NCBI GenBank assembly: GCA_031310005.1 | Contig: CM062387.1 | Span: forward strand, 2,170,001 to 2,234,000 | Length of the DNA: 64,000 nt | DNA from: Dactylellina haptotyla | Lineage: Eukaryota > Ascomycota > Orbiliomycetes > Orbiliales > Orbiliaceae | Direction of reading: 5' to 3' | The notes under the pieces: generated by a model | The model's input: only the letters and a program-made list of their open reading frames with translations | Databases searched by the model: none | What the model was told of the DNA's origin: nothing | Made by a program: the position numbers and the translations under genes | Part shown: positions 13,437 through 22,621 of the stretch, one piece after another | Layout: each line of letters begins with the position of its first letter | How positions within the stretch are numbered: the stretch's first letter is position 1

Positions 13437-14654
13437 TTAGCGATTTTGTTGGTTTTGTTCGGTAGACTCCTTGCTACTCTCAAGCTTCAGTTCCTCTAGA
13501 TCCTCGATTAAATCCCATTCGTCATCATTGCTTTTGAGCTTTGAATTCCGTCGAACCAATGAGCACGTGTAGAATGGGAAGGCATCTTCGCAACATGAGC
13601 TCTCAAGCCGATTATACAAGGCGCCGCTTTCTGTGGCTTCTGAATCGTTTGTTGACACGGCAAGAATATATTTAATATCCATGGAAAAGTCACCATGTTG
13701 TAAACCAAACATACTGTGCATATTTTTAGTTGGAGATTTCCAGGACGCTTAGTTACTGTTCTTGGTGGACGCATACCTTCTGCACATGATGCTAAATCGT
13801 TGTATATTGGAGGTATCGAGCTTGGGAGCATCTGGCTTCTTTTTTCCTCGGTAGTAGGGCCTGAGAAACTCCCATGGTATGTATATAGTAGCAAAATCGG
13901 CATTAGTGGTCATGGCATACGGCTCCTTTGTCGAATATTCGGCTAAGGAATTTCCCCAGCGACTCTGCTGGTTAAAGTCTTCGGAAGCTTCAGTGCTGAC
14001 CGAGAAAGAGAATTCATAGGAAGTTGTGCTCTGTTCTCTACCGTCTGGCCGCCTCGGAAGAATCTCATCCTTAACGATAATCGTGTATATGCGATCTATA
14101 TCGATGGATAGCCTCCTTCTCAGTACAACATGCCATTCGTTTCTGTGGAAGAATGCGGGACTTCATTTACCATCGAGGCTCTCTAGTCCGATGAAGATTC
14201 CGGTAGCCTCGCTCAGATCCCATGGTCCGCCTGCAGAGGCGGTCGTCCGTTGTGACGCGAATCCGGCACCCCCGAGGGCTTCGATATCAAGATTGCCGTA
14301 GAAAGTGGCAATGGACTTGTCGTCCGAAACTCTCAGGTAAGACTATATATTGCCGTGAGCTATCGTCAGCCTCCGGTTCCACGAAAGCGCCCTGTGGAAT
14401 ACGAGATCCTTCTCGATACCTGCGACTTCCCGCCGCGGACTCGGTCATCACTCGCAATCCACTGTGCTGAATCCCATGATCTAGACAATCCCGAGAGTTA
14501 GTGAAAATTCATTTCAAAGCGAAGGATGCTCAATGTAACAAAGCAGGGATACAGACTTCTCACGCCCGAACAAGTCAATTATCACACCCTTGGGAGAGGA
14601 ACCTCTCGCGTTTTCCTCCAGGGCCTCGTTTGAAGCCTTGTCGTTCGCTGCCAT
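13437..14654 (-). CDS. CIA30-domain protein (NDUFAF1-like complex I assembly family)
   Basis: Five exons (14557-14654, 14420-14480, 14171-14342, 13777-14095, 13437-13713) give 308 residues, and the frame holds at every junction. The domain is recognised from its order: IDLFGRE, then WIASDDRVRGGKSQSYL, FYGNLDIEALGGAGFASQ, GGPWDLSEATGIFI, YTIIVKDEILPRRPDGR, a PWEFLRPYYRG block and GDFSMDIKYI. This is the beta-sandwich pattern of NADH:ubiquinone oxidoreductase intermediate-associated protein 30. The family helps assemble mitochondrial complex I, and fungi also carry compact paralogues of less certain role. The C-terminus is a Glu/Ser-rich tail. Intron 1 uses a GTCTGT donor, which is unusual but needed for the frame. 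An in-frame ATG at 14807 would add 51 residues. I chose 14654 because the domain starts soon after it. No clear mitochondrial presequence is visible. Confidence 0.82.
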
Positions 14655-15118
14655 CTTTTTAATGTGTGCCAACTTCGAGGATGTTGTGCACCACAATTCA
14701 CAACGCAGCCGATGGGTTGAGCCAAAAGCGCAGACTAAATGTTGATTGGTCGCACCAGCTAGAACGCTGACAATTTCCCGATGTTCTACGCAACCACGGT
14801 ACCACATGTTGGGAAGTAACGAGGCTCGTCTTCAGCCTCGGTTTCGAAGGATGTCTATATACGAGTGTTCTGGAGTATCAAAATGATATTAAGCAACACC
14901 TCTTTGGACGTTTCGACGCATTGAGCATCCTGATTTATAAATTTATCGTTAGAAGTCCCTGGTTATCTATATCGCTTAGCCTCTAGGGCAGGTTTGTTTT
15001 GGATCCACTTGCCCAGCATCTCGGCTCTCCTACGATCGCGATCGCATTTCGCAATTACAAAGTTATAAACAATATTCCCAACCAAAATGAAAGTGGGCCA
15101 TCGAATCGAGGAAGAGAT
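14655..15118. other. Divergent intergenic region between CIA30 and CorA-like genes
   Basis: This holds the presumed promoters of the minus-strand CIA30 gene and the plus-strand CorA-like gene. The minus CIA30 frame stays open to 14807, and a plus frame stays open from 14999 into the CorA-like first exon without an ATG. I see no separate gene. Confidence 0.5.
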
Positions 15119-17302
15119 ATGAAAACCAATGAAGATTACTACCGAGCCTATGGCCTCGAATTCCGATGTCTGGACAAAGCGGAGATTTTGAAGCACGCGG
15201 ATGAGAGGCTCTCGGACTATCAATGCCGGAACATGGTGGTGGATTTTGGTAATGACAACGCGTATGTTGGCTGGGATTTCGAGGACACTCAAATTGATTC
15301 TATTAAGGAGTCGTGGAAAAATATTCATGAGGTACAATTTTGGACTGAGACCGCTTTAAAACCCTGAGAAATAGACGCTAAGAAGTTAATTACTTATTAA
15401 AACAGTGCCCTAAGACTCCTGCAGCAAGGTGGATGTAAGTGTTATATCTGATACCCTTGAAATACTCAGGTATGTGTCTTTTTACTAATAGTATTTCATG
15501 CGAACAAGTGCAATATTCGATGCATATGAGCAGAGAGCGCTTGTAAATGTAAGATCATATGGAAGTTCTACTATTATATACCCAGGAAATATCAACGGTT
15601 GACCTTTATAACGCGTGTAGGGTTTACTTGCGAAGTATGGTATATCAGCTCGAACTCGAGCAAGTATGACCTCGCCGAGAGGGAAAGGAAACCTTGAAAT
15701 TGTTCGGAAAATGTGGCACTGGTCGTCATTTGAATATGATGAAAAATGTACATCAAGTATTCTAATTCTTCTTCGAGAAACCCGCTGACTGTAGCTTTAG
15801 TTTTGATCCTTGGTATCAATAATTTGCATAATTTCGCAACCCCTGAAGAGAATAAAGGTCGAAACAGGGACTTGGATACCGAAGAAGAAGATTTACCAAC
15901 AAAACCAGTGCCCTGGTTCCGAAAAGTCTTTCGAAAACGATCACCTCGTGATCAAACTGATGAGCTACCTCTGACATCACCAACAGTTCAAATTCATCTA
16001 GATGCGAGGCAGAGTTCTGTTCCCCGCCTCCCAGTAACCGACTCTAAACGCCACAGAGTATCGCAGTATGCACAGAAGAAATTCCACCGAGAGAGCCAGA
16101 GCCAAGGCCTCCATGCGAATAAAGAATTCAGCCTTGACCAAGCCGATGATATATTCGACAATGCTGATGATTTTAATGAAGACCACTACCATCCGCGGAT
16201 GTTACGCTTATGGATCTGGCTGATAAAACTTGACGACAATACTATAATTACCCTTCATGAACCGTTCCCACCGTTTAAACAGGACGTCGCGACACATGAT
16301 AAAATTCGGAATACCACTGCCAATGTTAGACGGAATATTCGGATGATCTTAAAATGCCTATCTGTGGCGGGGGTTGCGAAAATTATGGAAACTTCGGATT
16401 CCTACAATGCTGAGTTGGCTATGGAAACCGGAGCATTGATAGTTCGACAAACGGTATACTGATCCTACACTCCAACCGTAAAATGTTATTCAGGAAGTAC
16501 TAATTTCGAGACAGCCTGATCAAGCTTGTGACTTGCTATTTTACTATTTGTTTGACGATTGGTACTCTACATGGGGTTTGACGGTCGACAGGGCGCATCC
16601 ATATACGAAGAAGCTAGGTATCATGGTTAGTTTTCTATTTTACCGAGGATAACTTGGGGGTGGTATAGCTAATCCACTCATTCTAGAAAAAAGAAAATCC
16701 ACAGCTCTACCACATAGATGAACTGCACGACATCGTTCGTCGTCTCGCAACTCTAAAGAGAGTATACCAAAGTTATGAACTGGTATTGAACCGCCTTTTG
16801 GAAGAGAATAAACACCTCCAAAGTGCTCCCGAAAGGAAATTCGGACAGCTGGCCTTGACCAGATTTGCACGGCTCAAAAATCGAATAACCTATCTTGCTA
16901 TTGGAGAGATTGCAGAGTGTGAAAAAGAGGCAGAGGGTTTGATATCATTGGTACATTCCATACTCCGAATGAACGACTATAACTGGCGCTAACACATGCC
17001 TATAGACTTTCAATCGTCTCAATTTTCGCGAAGTCCAAGCGGTCGAAAAGCTTTCCCTCCTTTCTATTACCCTCGTAAAATTTACAATAATATTTCTTCC
17101 GCTATCTCTGATTATGGCGTACTTCAGTATGGATGTCGAGGGCATCAGTGGCCATTACAAGGCCGTGCATTTCTGGGGAGCTGCTGGTGTCGCCGTGTTC
17201 TTAACAACGACATTCTTGCTTTGTGTCGGTAAAATAAACAAAATAATGCTAGGGACGAAGAAGGCGAGGCAAAACCGGAGTATGATACGAGAGGTGTATT
17301 AG
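15119..17302 (+). CDS. CorA-like Mg2+ transporter-type membrane protein, 5' join unresolved
   Basis: Five 3' exons chain in frame: 15621-15747, 15801-16453, 16494-16625, 16687-16950, 17006-17302. They encode the fungal CorA-like pattern: KMWHWSSFEYDEKF, LWIWLIKLDDNTIITL, LFYYLFDDW, a helical stretch with ELVLNRLLEENKHL, then TLVKFTIIFLPLSLIM and VHFWGAAGVAVFLTTTFLLC as two C-terminal spans. The GMN-type signature after the first span reads YFSMDVE here, as fungal CorA-like proteins often diverge. A likely first exon starts at ATG 15119 (RNMVVDFGNDNAYVGWDF, then EVQFWTETAL). It meets a stop at 15365 before any good donor, and I could not join it cleanly to 15621; about 250 bases hold alternative small exons or damage. 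The 16454-16493 intron is only 40 nt. Transport of divalent cations is the family role; activity here is unproven. Confidence 0.68.
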
Positions 17303-17514
17303 GTACAAGAATCAATGTTAGGCGTACTTGTTATTGCATTTCTCTGTTTCCTAGTCAGGGCTCCTTCTATTTTGTGGATGTATATCGTGTTAATTAACTA
17401 ATTACTATTTGTTCCGGCTAGGGCCGAAGTTGGAAAGCTATGCTCCCTTAAACGCTCTAAGAACTATAAATCAAGCTAAATTGCATATTGAATGCATGGC
17501 AGACCAAATAGGCA

Positions 17515-18039
17515 TCATGTAAACCCAACTACCACAGTGACCGTTAAGATGGTCATCAACATATAAAAATATCCAACTTTTAAATTAGACCCGGAGCCGA
17601 TTTGATAAACCTTCCGACAGGCGGCTTGCGGTCCTGAGCTCGAGCTCTGATTTCTACCAATAGTGGTATTTGTTATTCCCAATTGTGCACATCCAACCCA
17701 CCAATCTACGACCTCCTCTGCATCGTCAAATTTGAAATTTGTACCAAGATCGCATTTCCATCCACAACGCGGGACCGTATCCAACGTGCCTAGCAGATAG
17801 CCGCAATGATCATATTAGCACATCTAAATATTCTTCACCGCTGTGCTTCATATGGCCATTCTAGAGCTATTGGTCTTACCTCCTTTTTCCGCGCAGCAAT
17901 CCTTGATTTTGTCTGTGTTGCTTGTGTCGTTTACCTGCCCTTCATAGGCTGTTACGGCACAGTACGCAAAATTATCGGGGAGCTGATACCAATCACCGTA
18001 ACAGGTAGAATTGGGATTAACTAAAGATATAAACGACAT
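17515..18039 (-). CDS. Small cysteine-rich protein with C-terminal hydrophobic tail
   Basis: Two exons (17880-18039 and 17515-17789; GTAAGA donor, TAG acceptor, 90-nt intron) give 144 residues. Eight cysteines follow C13-x13-C-x20-CC-x12-C-x3-C-x20-C-x23-C, with aromatic residues near several of them (WYQLPDNFAYC, VVDWWVGC). A Ser-rich linker leads to a hydrophobic tail (about residues 121-144) that would suit a GPI-attachment signal. A TATA-like box lies about 170 bases upstream, and the ATG at 18039 is the first after it. No N-terminal signal peptide is visible from this start, which conflicts with the GPI-like tail. An upstream signal exon may have been missed, since a TTTAG acceptor lies six codons into the frame. 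I do not recognise the family; candidate effector or cell-wall protein is inference only. Confidence 0.6.
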
Positions 18040-19623
18040 TTTAAGTCGGATTTGGGATTCTAAAGACAAAAGACAATTATAGAGATAACAATCTCTTAAC
18101 AGTTTTTAACGAATATATGCCGATTTCTTCAGGTGGCTGGCCAGATAAAACTGTCTGGTTGATCGCTCTGGTAGAGCTACAAACAAAGTCAAAAGTACTC
18201 GAGGGATTTATATAGAATTACAGTTAACTGCAGTTAGCAACAACATTTTTGAAAAAGACATGCGCATGCTTCTCTATATGTTAAGATTTCACGCGCCAAT
18301 TATGCAACAAAATACGTTGGTATATCCCAAACGGGGAGGATTTTTTGGATTCGTCTGATATGGAAGCTAGATCAACCCCCATGACATCACCAGACGTCAG
18401 TCTATTTTGTGTTTGCCTTCGGGTTACGAGACTGTGCCGCGGACCTGCTGCGCAGGATGTGTTGTGATGTCGACCAAGGCGGACTAGTATGGGTTGCTCG
18501 TATTCAATCTGCCGGCATTTGGACCGCAACCTTACACAAGGGGCATCGATACCTGATTAGGCGGCAACATACTCCGATGGTGCGGGCATGAGGCACTTCA
18601 ACGCCAAATAGTCGCGCTTAGCTTCTTGCGTTTTTGAGCCTCAAGCAGTCCTTCTTCCTTCATGCTAATATGTTTCCAAACAGATCATTTGTCGGAGTAG
18701 ACTACCGACCGAATACTGGCTAGGAAGATATACAAAAGAATCGCAAAAATGTAAAAAAGATCCATCTTCACGATATAGTATTGTTATCTTGTGCTTGATT
18801 GTTTCCGTAAGTTGGAAAACTGGCGGGTTTGTGTGGTAGGCGGTTGAAGAAAAAAAAAAGAAAGCTGAGAAGTAGGAATATAACGTTAATCTAATAGCCT
18901 AGGAGGGTAAAATGACAAAAGAAGGCGTCGCGTATGAGATTATACGAGCGAAAGGCAAGAAGCAGTTGATTAGCTCCAATACTTTGAGAAAAGAAACTGG
19001 GAAATGGGTTGCTAGTTGAGCAGCGGGGCGAATAACTATACGAGACCAGCATGTGCGCATGTGCCACTATTTAAGGACTTGGCACAAGCGCGTCATTGAA
19101 GGGGATTGGAAACCTGTTGAACAAGAAATCTTTCATCTAAGAAATATGGTTAGTCTTGTAAACTTGATCTGCTGGCTGGCATACGTATAAATTCTAAAGT
19201 TCATGCGGACCGGAGTTTGTTTCTTTTTCCACCTTTTGATTCCTAGATCATCGATCATTGTGCAAGATGGTGGAGATAGCGGTTCGGAAGCTGAAACACA
19301 TTCAACCGTGTTCCTGCTTACTAGACTTTCCAACCAATCCCTTGGAGCCCCGGCTCTGGCGCACGGGATAGATACTTTCTGGACCAAAAAGATATCCGAA
19401 CTAACTTTCTCTGTGCCTTTAAGTCAGGCCACTTTTCTATTCAATCCGGCTTGATGAGGTCGTATTCCCCAGCCGACAAATGACATGACCTTGGATTGCG
19501 AATTTGATATGCGCCAGGTAAACTAAATTTCTAGGCAAATCTATCATACACAGCACCTGAGAGCTTCCTTTTTCGGTTCGATAACCAGCAGCCATTCAGT
19601 TGGGACTGGGTGGTTCAAAACTT

Positions 19624-19721
19624 AGCAGTTCGGAACTTGAACAAACTGGTGTTGGGCGGAAATTGATTGGGCCACTCAGCACTTCGGAACCCTGCGAGGC
19701 CCCACACCAGCATTTCGGAAC
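19624..19721 (+). repeat. Three copies of a 13-base motif AGCANTTCGGAAC
   Basis: Copies lie at 19624-19636, 19678-19690 and 19709-19721. They differ only at the fifth base (G, C, T), with start-to-start spacing of 54 and 31 bases. All are on the same strand. No other copy was noticed in the window, though I could not run an exhaustive search. They could be degenerate tandem-repeat units or clustered protein-binding sites. Confidence 0.55.
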
Positions 19722-20363
19722 TCAAGCTAACAGAAATCAAGGCAGTGGAGCGAGCTCCTTGGTTCTATTATGGAAATTCTCGCCCAACAATAATGCGCAA
19801 ACCCGTGTTATCTCCCACTGTTTGAGAGATGAGCTGGTTTTACGTAAATTTTATGAGATTTAAGGTCCGCTCTGCGAAGGCCAAGGGAAGGTGTGATTTG
19901 ACTGGAGTTCATGCCGAAGATGCATCAGGCATCATCCAATTCTCGAGCAAGGGAGTGCACTGCCCCCTTGCTTCTTCGCAGGCGGATTATAAAAACCTCA
20001 TAAAGACCAATATCTTGCCAAGTTGTTTTGTTTAGTGATTTACGAGCTCTTGTTCCTTTTTCTTCCTTTTGGGACAAAAAGGTTATAAAATTTCACTTAA
20101 GGATATTATGTTCATAATGAACGGCGACCTTAATTGGGGGCCTGAACTGCATTTCGAATTCTGGTACGGGTATGGACTTGAATATTTGCGGAGGATAATT
20201 CCATATGATTGAAATTTGTAGATTTGGTTTACGTAGTTGTATTGAGATCGCAATCTGTTTGGTTTACACTCTCTCTGTTGCAAAGTTAAGACTATTAGGC
20301 ACGTGCACAAGGAACAATTTATTGATTTATTTGGTAGGCAGAAGCTATTTGTAATTTGCGAAG

Positions 20364-20444
20364 TATATATTTGTCTCGCAAGGCCAGATGCCGTACTGGT
20401 CCCACAAAGCGGACGGCATCTGGTTTACGAGACAAAGTATATAT
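20364..20444. repeat. Imperfect inverted repeat (about 31-base arms, 18-base loop)
   Basis: Arms at 20364-20394 and 20413-20444 pair over about 31 bases with a few mismatches. The best-matched core is a shared GCCAGATGCCGT / ACGGCATCTGG segment. It sits about 100 bases past the stop codon of the minus-strand metal-binding gene, so its transcript could carry the hairpin in the 3' untranslated region. It could equally be a tiny MITE-like remnant. Confidence 0.6.
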
Positions 20445-20544
20445 GTGTAATCAATAATATTTCTAGAATTAGCGAAACATTTTGCAGCAGTTGCAAGTCT
20501 AGTTTCGCAAGTTTTGGAAACATTTAGGAGCACCACAGAGCATT

Positions 20545-21267
20545 CTAGATTGCCAGTGCAATACCAATGATACCTGCAACTGGAGCTACGCCAAACGCCA
20601 AAACACCTAGACGGGAGCCTCCATTGGTTGGTACATCCGTAATCTGAGGAACCGAACTCGTCGCCGCTGTCACTCCAGTAGAAGTTCCTGTCAGTGTTTC
20701 CCTCGGTCCGTCACAGTGCCTGTAAAACCCATTAGAGGAAACTTTTATGGCTTGAGTAAAGAGTGCTTAAATATAGCTCACCAGTGATCGCCGTGCGCCT
20801 CGCATCCGACGGATTCTGTGGGACTCGGTGCTAAGGTCCCAGTTCCCTCGTGGTCAGTGTGGGTTTCGTGGCCGTCGTCACTAGTCGAGGTAGTAGCTAA
20901 GGAGGTAGGCACCGGAACTGAGGGCGCTGTAGTTATACTGGTTTGCGTAGTAACTCGGGGCCCGCTGCAATGCCTATAATATCCGGATATGATATAAGAT
21001 AAGAACATATGATTAAAGAGTACTGATTTCTTACCAATGATCACCGTGACTTTCGCAACCTGACATATATTGATGGTAAGCTTCAATATCCATGATAGAG
21101 CTAGCAAATCTTGAATAGAATTGATCTGAATACTCACCTACACTCTCAGTTGGAGATGGTGCTAAAGTTCCAGTTCCAGTCTCGTGACCATCCTCGCTGC
21201 TGATTTGTCCGAGCCCAAATTGAATGACGGCAAGCAAGGCGAACAAACGAGTACAAGAGTACTTCAT
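20545..21267 (-). CDS. Secreted GPI-anchor-like protein with two CxxH...C metal-ligand modules
   Basis: Four exons (21138-21267, 21035-21059, 20782-20973, 20545-20719) give 173 residues in continuous frame. A signal peptide (about residues 1-20, LFALLAVIQFGLG) precedes two tandem units. Each has a DGHET...GTGTLAPSPTESVG linker followed by CE[SA]HGDHWHC-x-GPR. A Thr/Ser-rich stretch and a hydrophobic end (LGVLAFGVAPVAGIIGIALAI) resembling a GPI signal complete it. Every module has Cys, three His, Asp and Glu within ten residues, which suits binding of Zn or Cu. Exon 2 is a 25-nt microexon. The introns inside both modules fall after the second base of codon 8 of the motif. The gene is divergent from the ZIP transporter at 22622, which has the same module and intron position, so joint metal capture at the cell surface is a reasonable inference. 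It does not resemble Pra1/Aspf2 zincophores. Confidence 0.85.
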
Positions 21268-22621
21268 GATTGAATATTATATATCTTGTCTGTACAATAG
21301 AGTTGTAAATCGAGATTTTGAAGATTTTTAGTAAATTAGAGAGGAAACCAAATAAGAGTGGACTATACAGATCAAACCGGATTCTGCGAAGGAGACATTG
21401 CTCGTTTTATAGTTGACATTTAGCATTTTAACACATGAAATAACTAGGGACAAGACTAAGACTACGGCGCACTCTTTTTCGGCGAGGCTCGTATACACAA
21501 TGAGATATAAAACTTAGGGCATTTGTGGATTAGCAAATCGATCTTCCAGTGGTCGCGCGATGTGCCATGATAGCATTCCCCGACAAAAATTTACATAATA
21601 TGGTGGATCCAGAGAAGTCAGCTCACTTTTTCCGCCGCCCACCGTCTCGAGATACCGGATTAAATTTTTTTATATTTTTCATCAAGATACAGAAATTCAG
21701 AAACTCGCAAAGCTGCAGGCGTGGTTTCTCCCATGTCCAACAATTGATCGTTGCTAGCGGCTGAGTATGCGCTTGGCGCAGTATAAGGTTCACAGCAACC
21801 TGCTCCAACACGATGAGAGATTTGATCGGACTCCAACAGCCGCCTTGGCTGCATTGTAACAAGATGAGCACAAAGCGGCAAATGGGGGTTGCCACGGTCG
21901 TACGCCGTACGGTCCTTTTTTAGCTCCAATCTATGATCAAAAGTATTTCGTGGTGGAGTGAGCAAGTATTTCCGTTTCTGACAACCCACCTACCCGAAGA
22001 TTCCAGCGAATGGCCAAGTCTTTCGCACCCACGACTGCTTGGATGAGATAACGTTTCCCACCACTATACACTCTCGGACAGGGGTGTCTCAGACAAACAA
22101 GCAATATTTTAACCATGAAGACAAAAGGGAAAAAAAGAAGGGGTTAGCATTACCTCCACTTGAGGCGTGATTATTTGTAACGAATGGCAAGGGCGGCGTG
22201 GAACCAGCTGGGAAAAGGTATGGCGAGCGCCTTGTCGCAGGTCTTGGCCTGTGCCTGGCGCTGCAACTTTTATGCACACCAGAATATATTGGCAGAAAAT
22301 CCTTTATATCTGCCATAAAGCTGCCCTTCCTTCGCTTCGAGCCGTCGGGGCGTATAGTTTTCCTTCCTACTGGTTATCAGCTACAGGTTTTCTTCTCTTG
22401 GTAGAGCTTGCTTGGTCCGGCCTTTTTCTTTCGAGTTTTCCCATATAGCCTGCCTCCCGCCTTCCGTTTCTTGGCCGCACCTGTCGGCTTTTTTATTTCG
22501 AAGATACTCATCTAAGCCCTTAGTAGCTGCTATCAGTCTTATTACTTTCAAAGATAGAATATTCAGAACCGAGTGATCAACTAATCCTAGCAAAATTTCA
22601 ATATTTGGTCGCCTGGCAAAA
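21268..22621. promoter_or_regulatory. Shared divergent promoter region of the metal-module gene pair
   Basis: About 1.35 kb separates the start codons of the two divergent module-bearing genes, so it must contain both promoters. I looked for the 11-bp Zap1-type site (ACCTTNAAGGT) and saw no full match. Partial AAGGT/ACCT words occur (for example near 21784-21802), and a small palindromic GTACGCCGTAC word lies near 21900. Short open frames here (22089-22448, both strands) show no domain and are not called. Co-regulation is inferred from arrangement only. Confidence 0.45.

Larger units (their letters stand above)
18040..20544. other. Intergenic stretch of about 2.5 kb without a supportable gene
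   Basis: No domain-bearing open frame is present. Frames at 19133-19387 (minus), 19203-19454 and 19600-19863 (plus) lack recognisable motifs and coherent splice sites. The stretch contains a three-copy 13-base motif (19624-19721) and an imperfect inverted repeat (20364-20444), listed separately. The first 200 bases are the promoter side of the cysteine-rich gene. The last few hundred are the 3' side of the metal-binding protein gene. Confidence 0.5.

Noticed and set aside
15746-16462. 238-codon frame as a separate gene starting at 15746
   Set aside because: Its first 18 codons run through an intron. The real reading enters at 15801 from the exon ending 15747, as the family pattern DEKF-LILGINNLH shows.
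20545-21267. Naming the secreted protein Pra1/Aspf2
   Set aside because: It lacks the metalloprotease-like fold and length of Pra1/Aspf2. Only the divergent pairing with a ZIP gene is similar.
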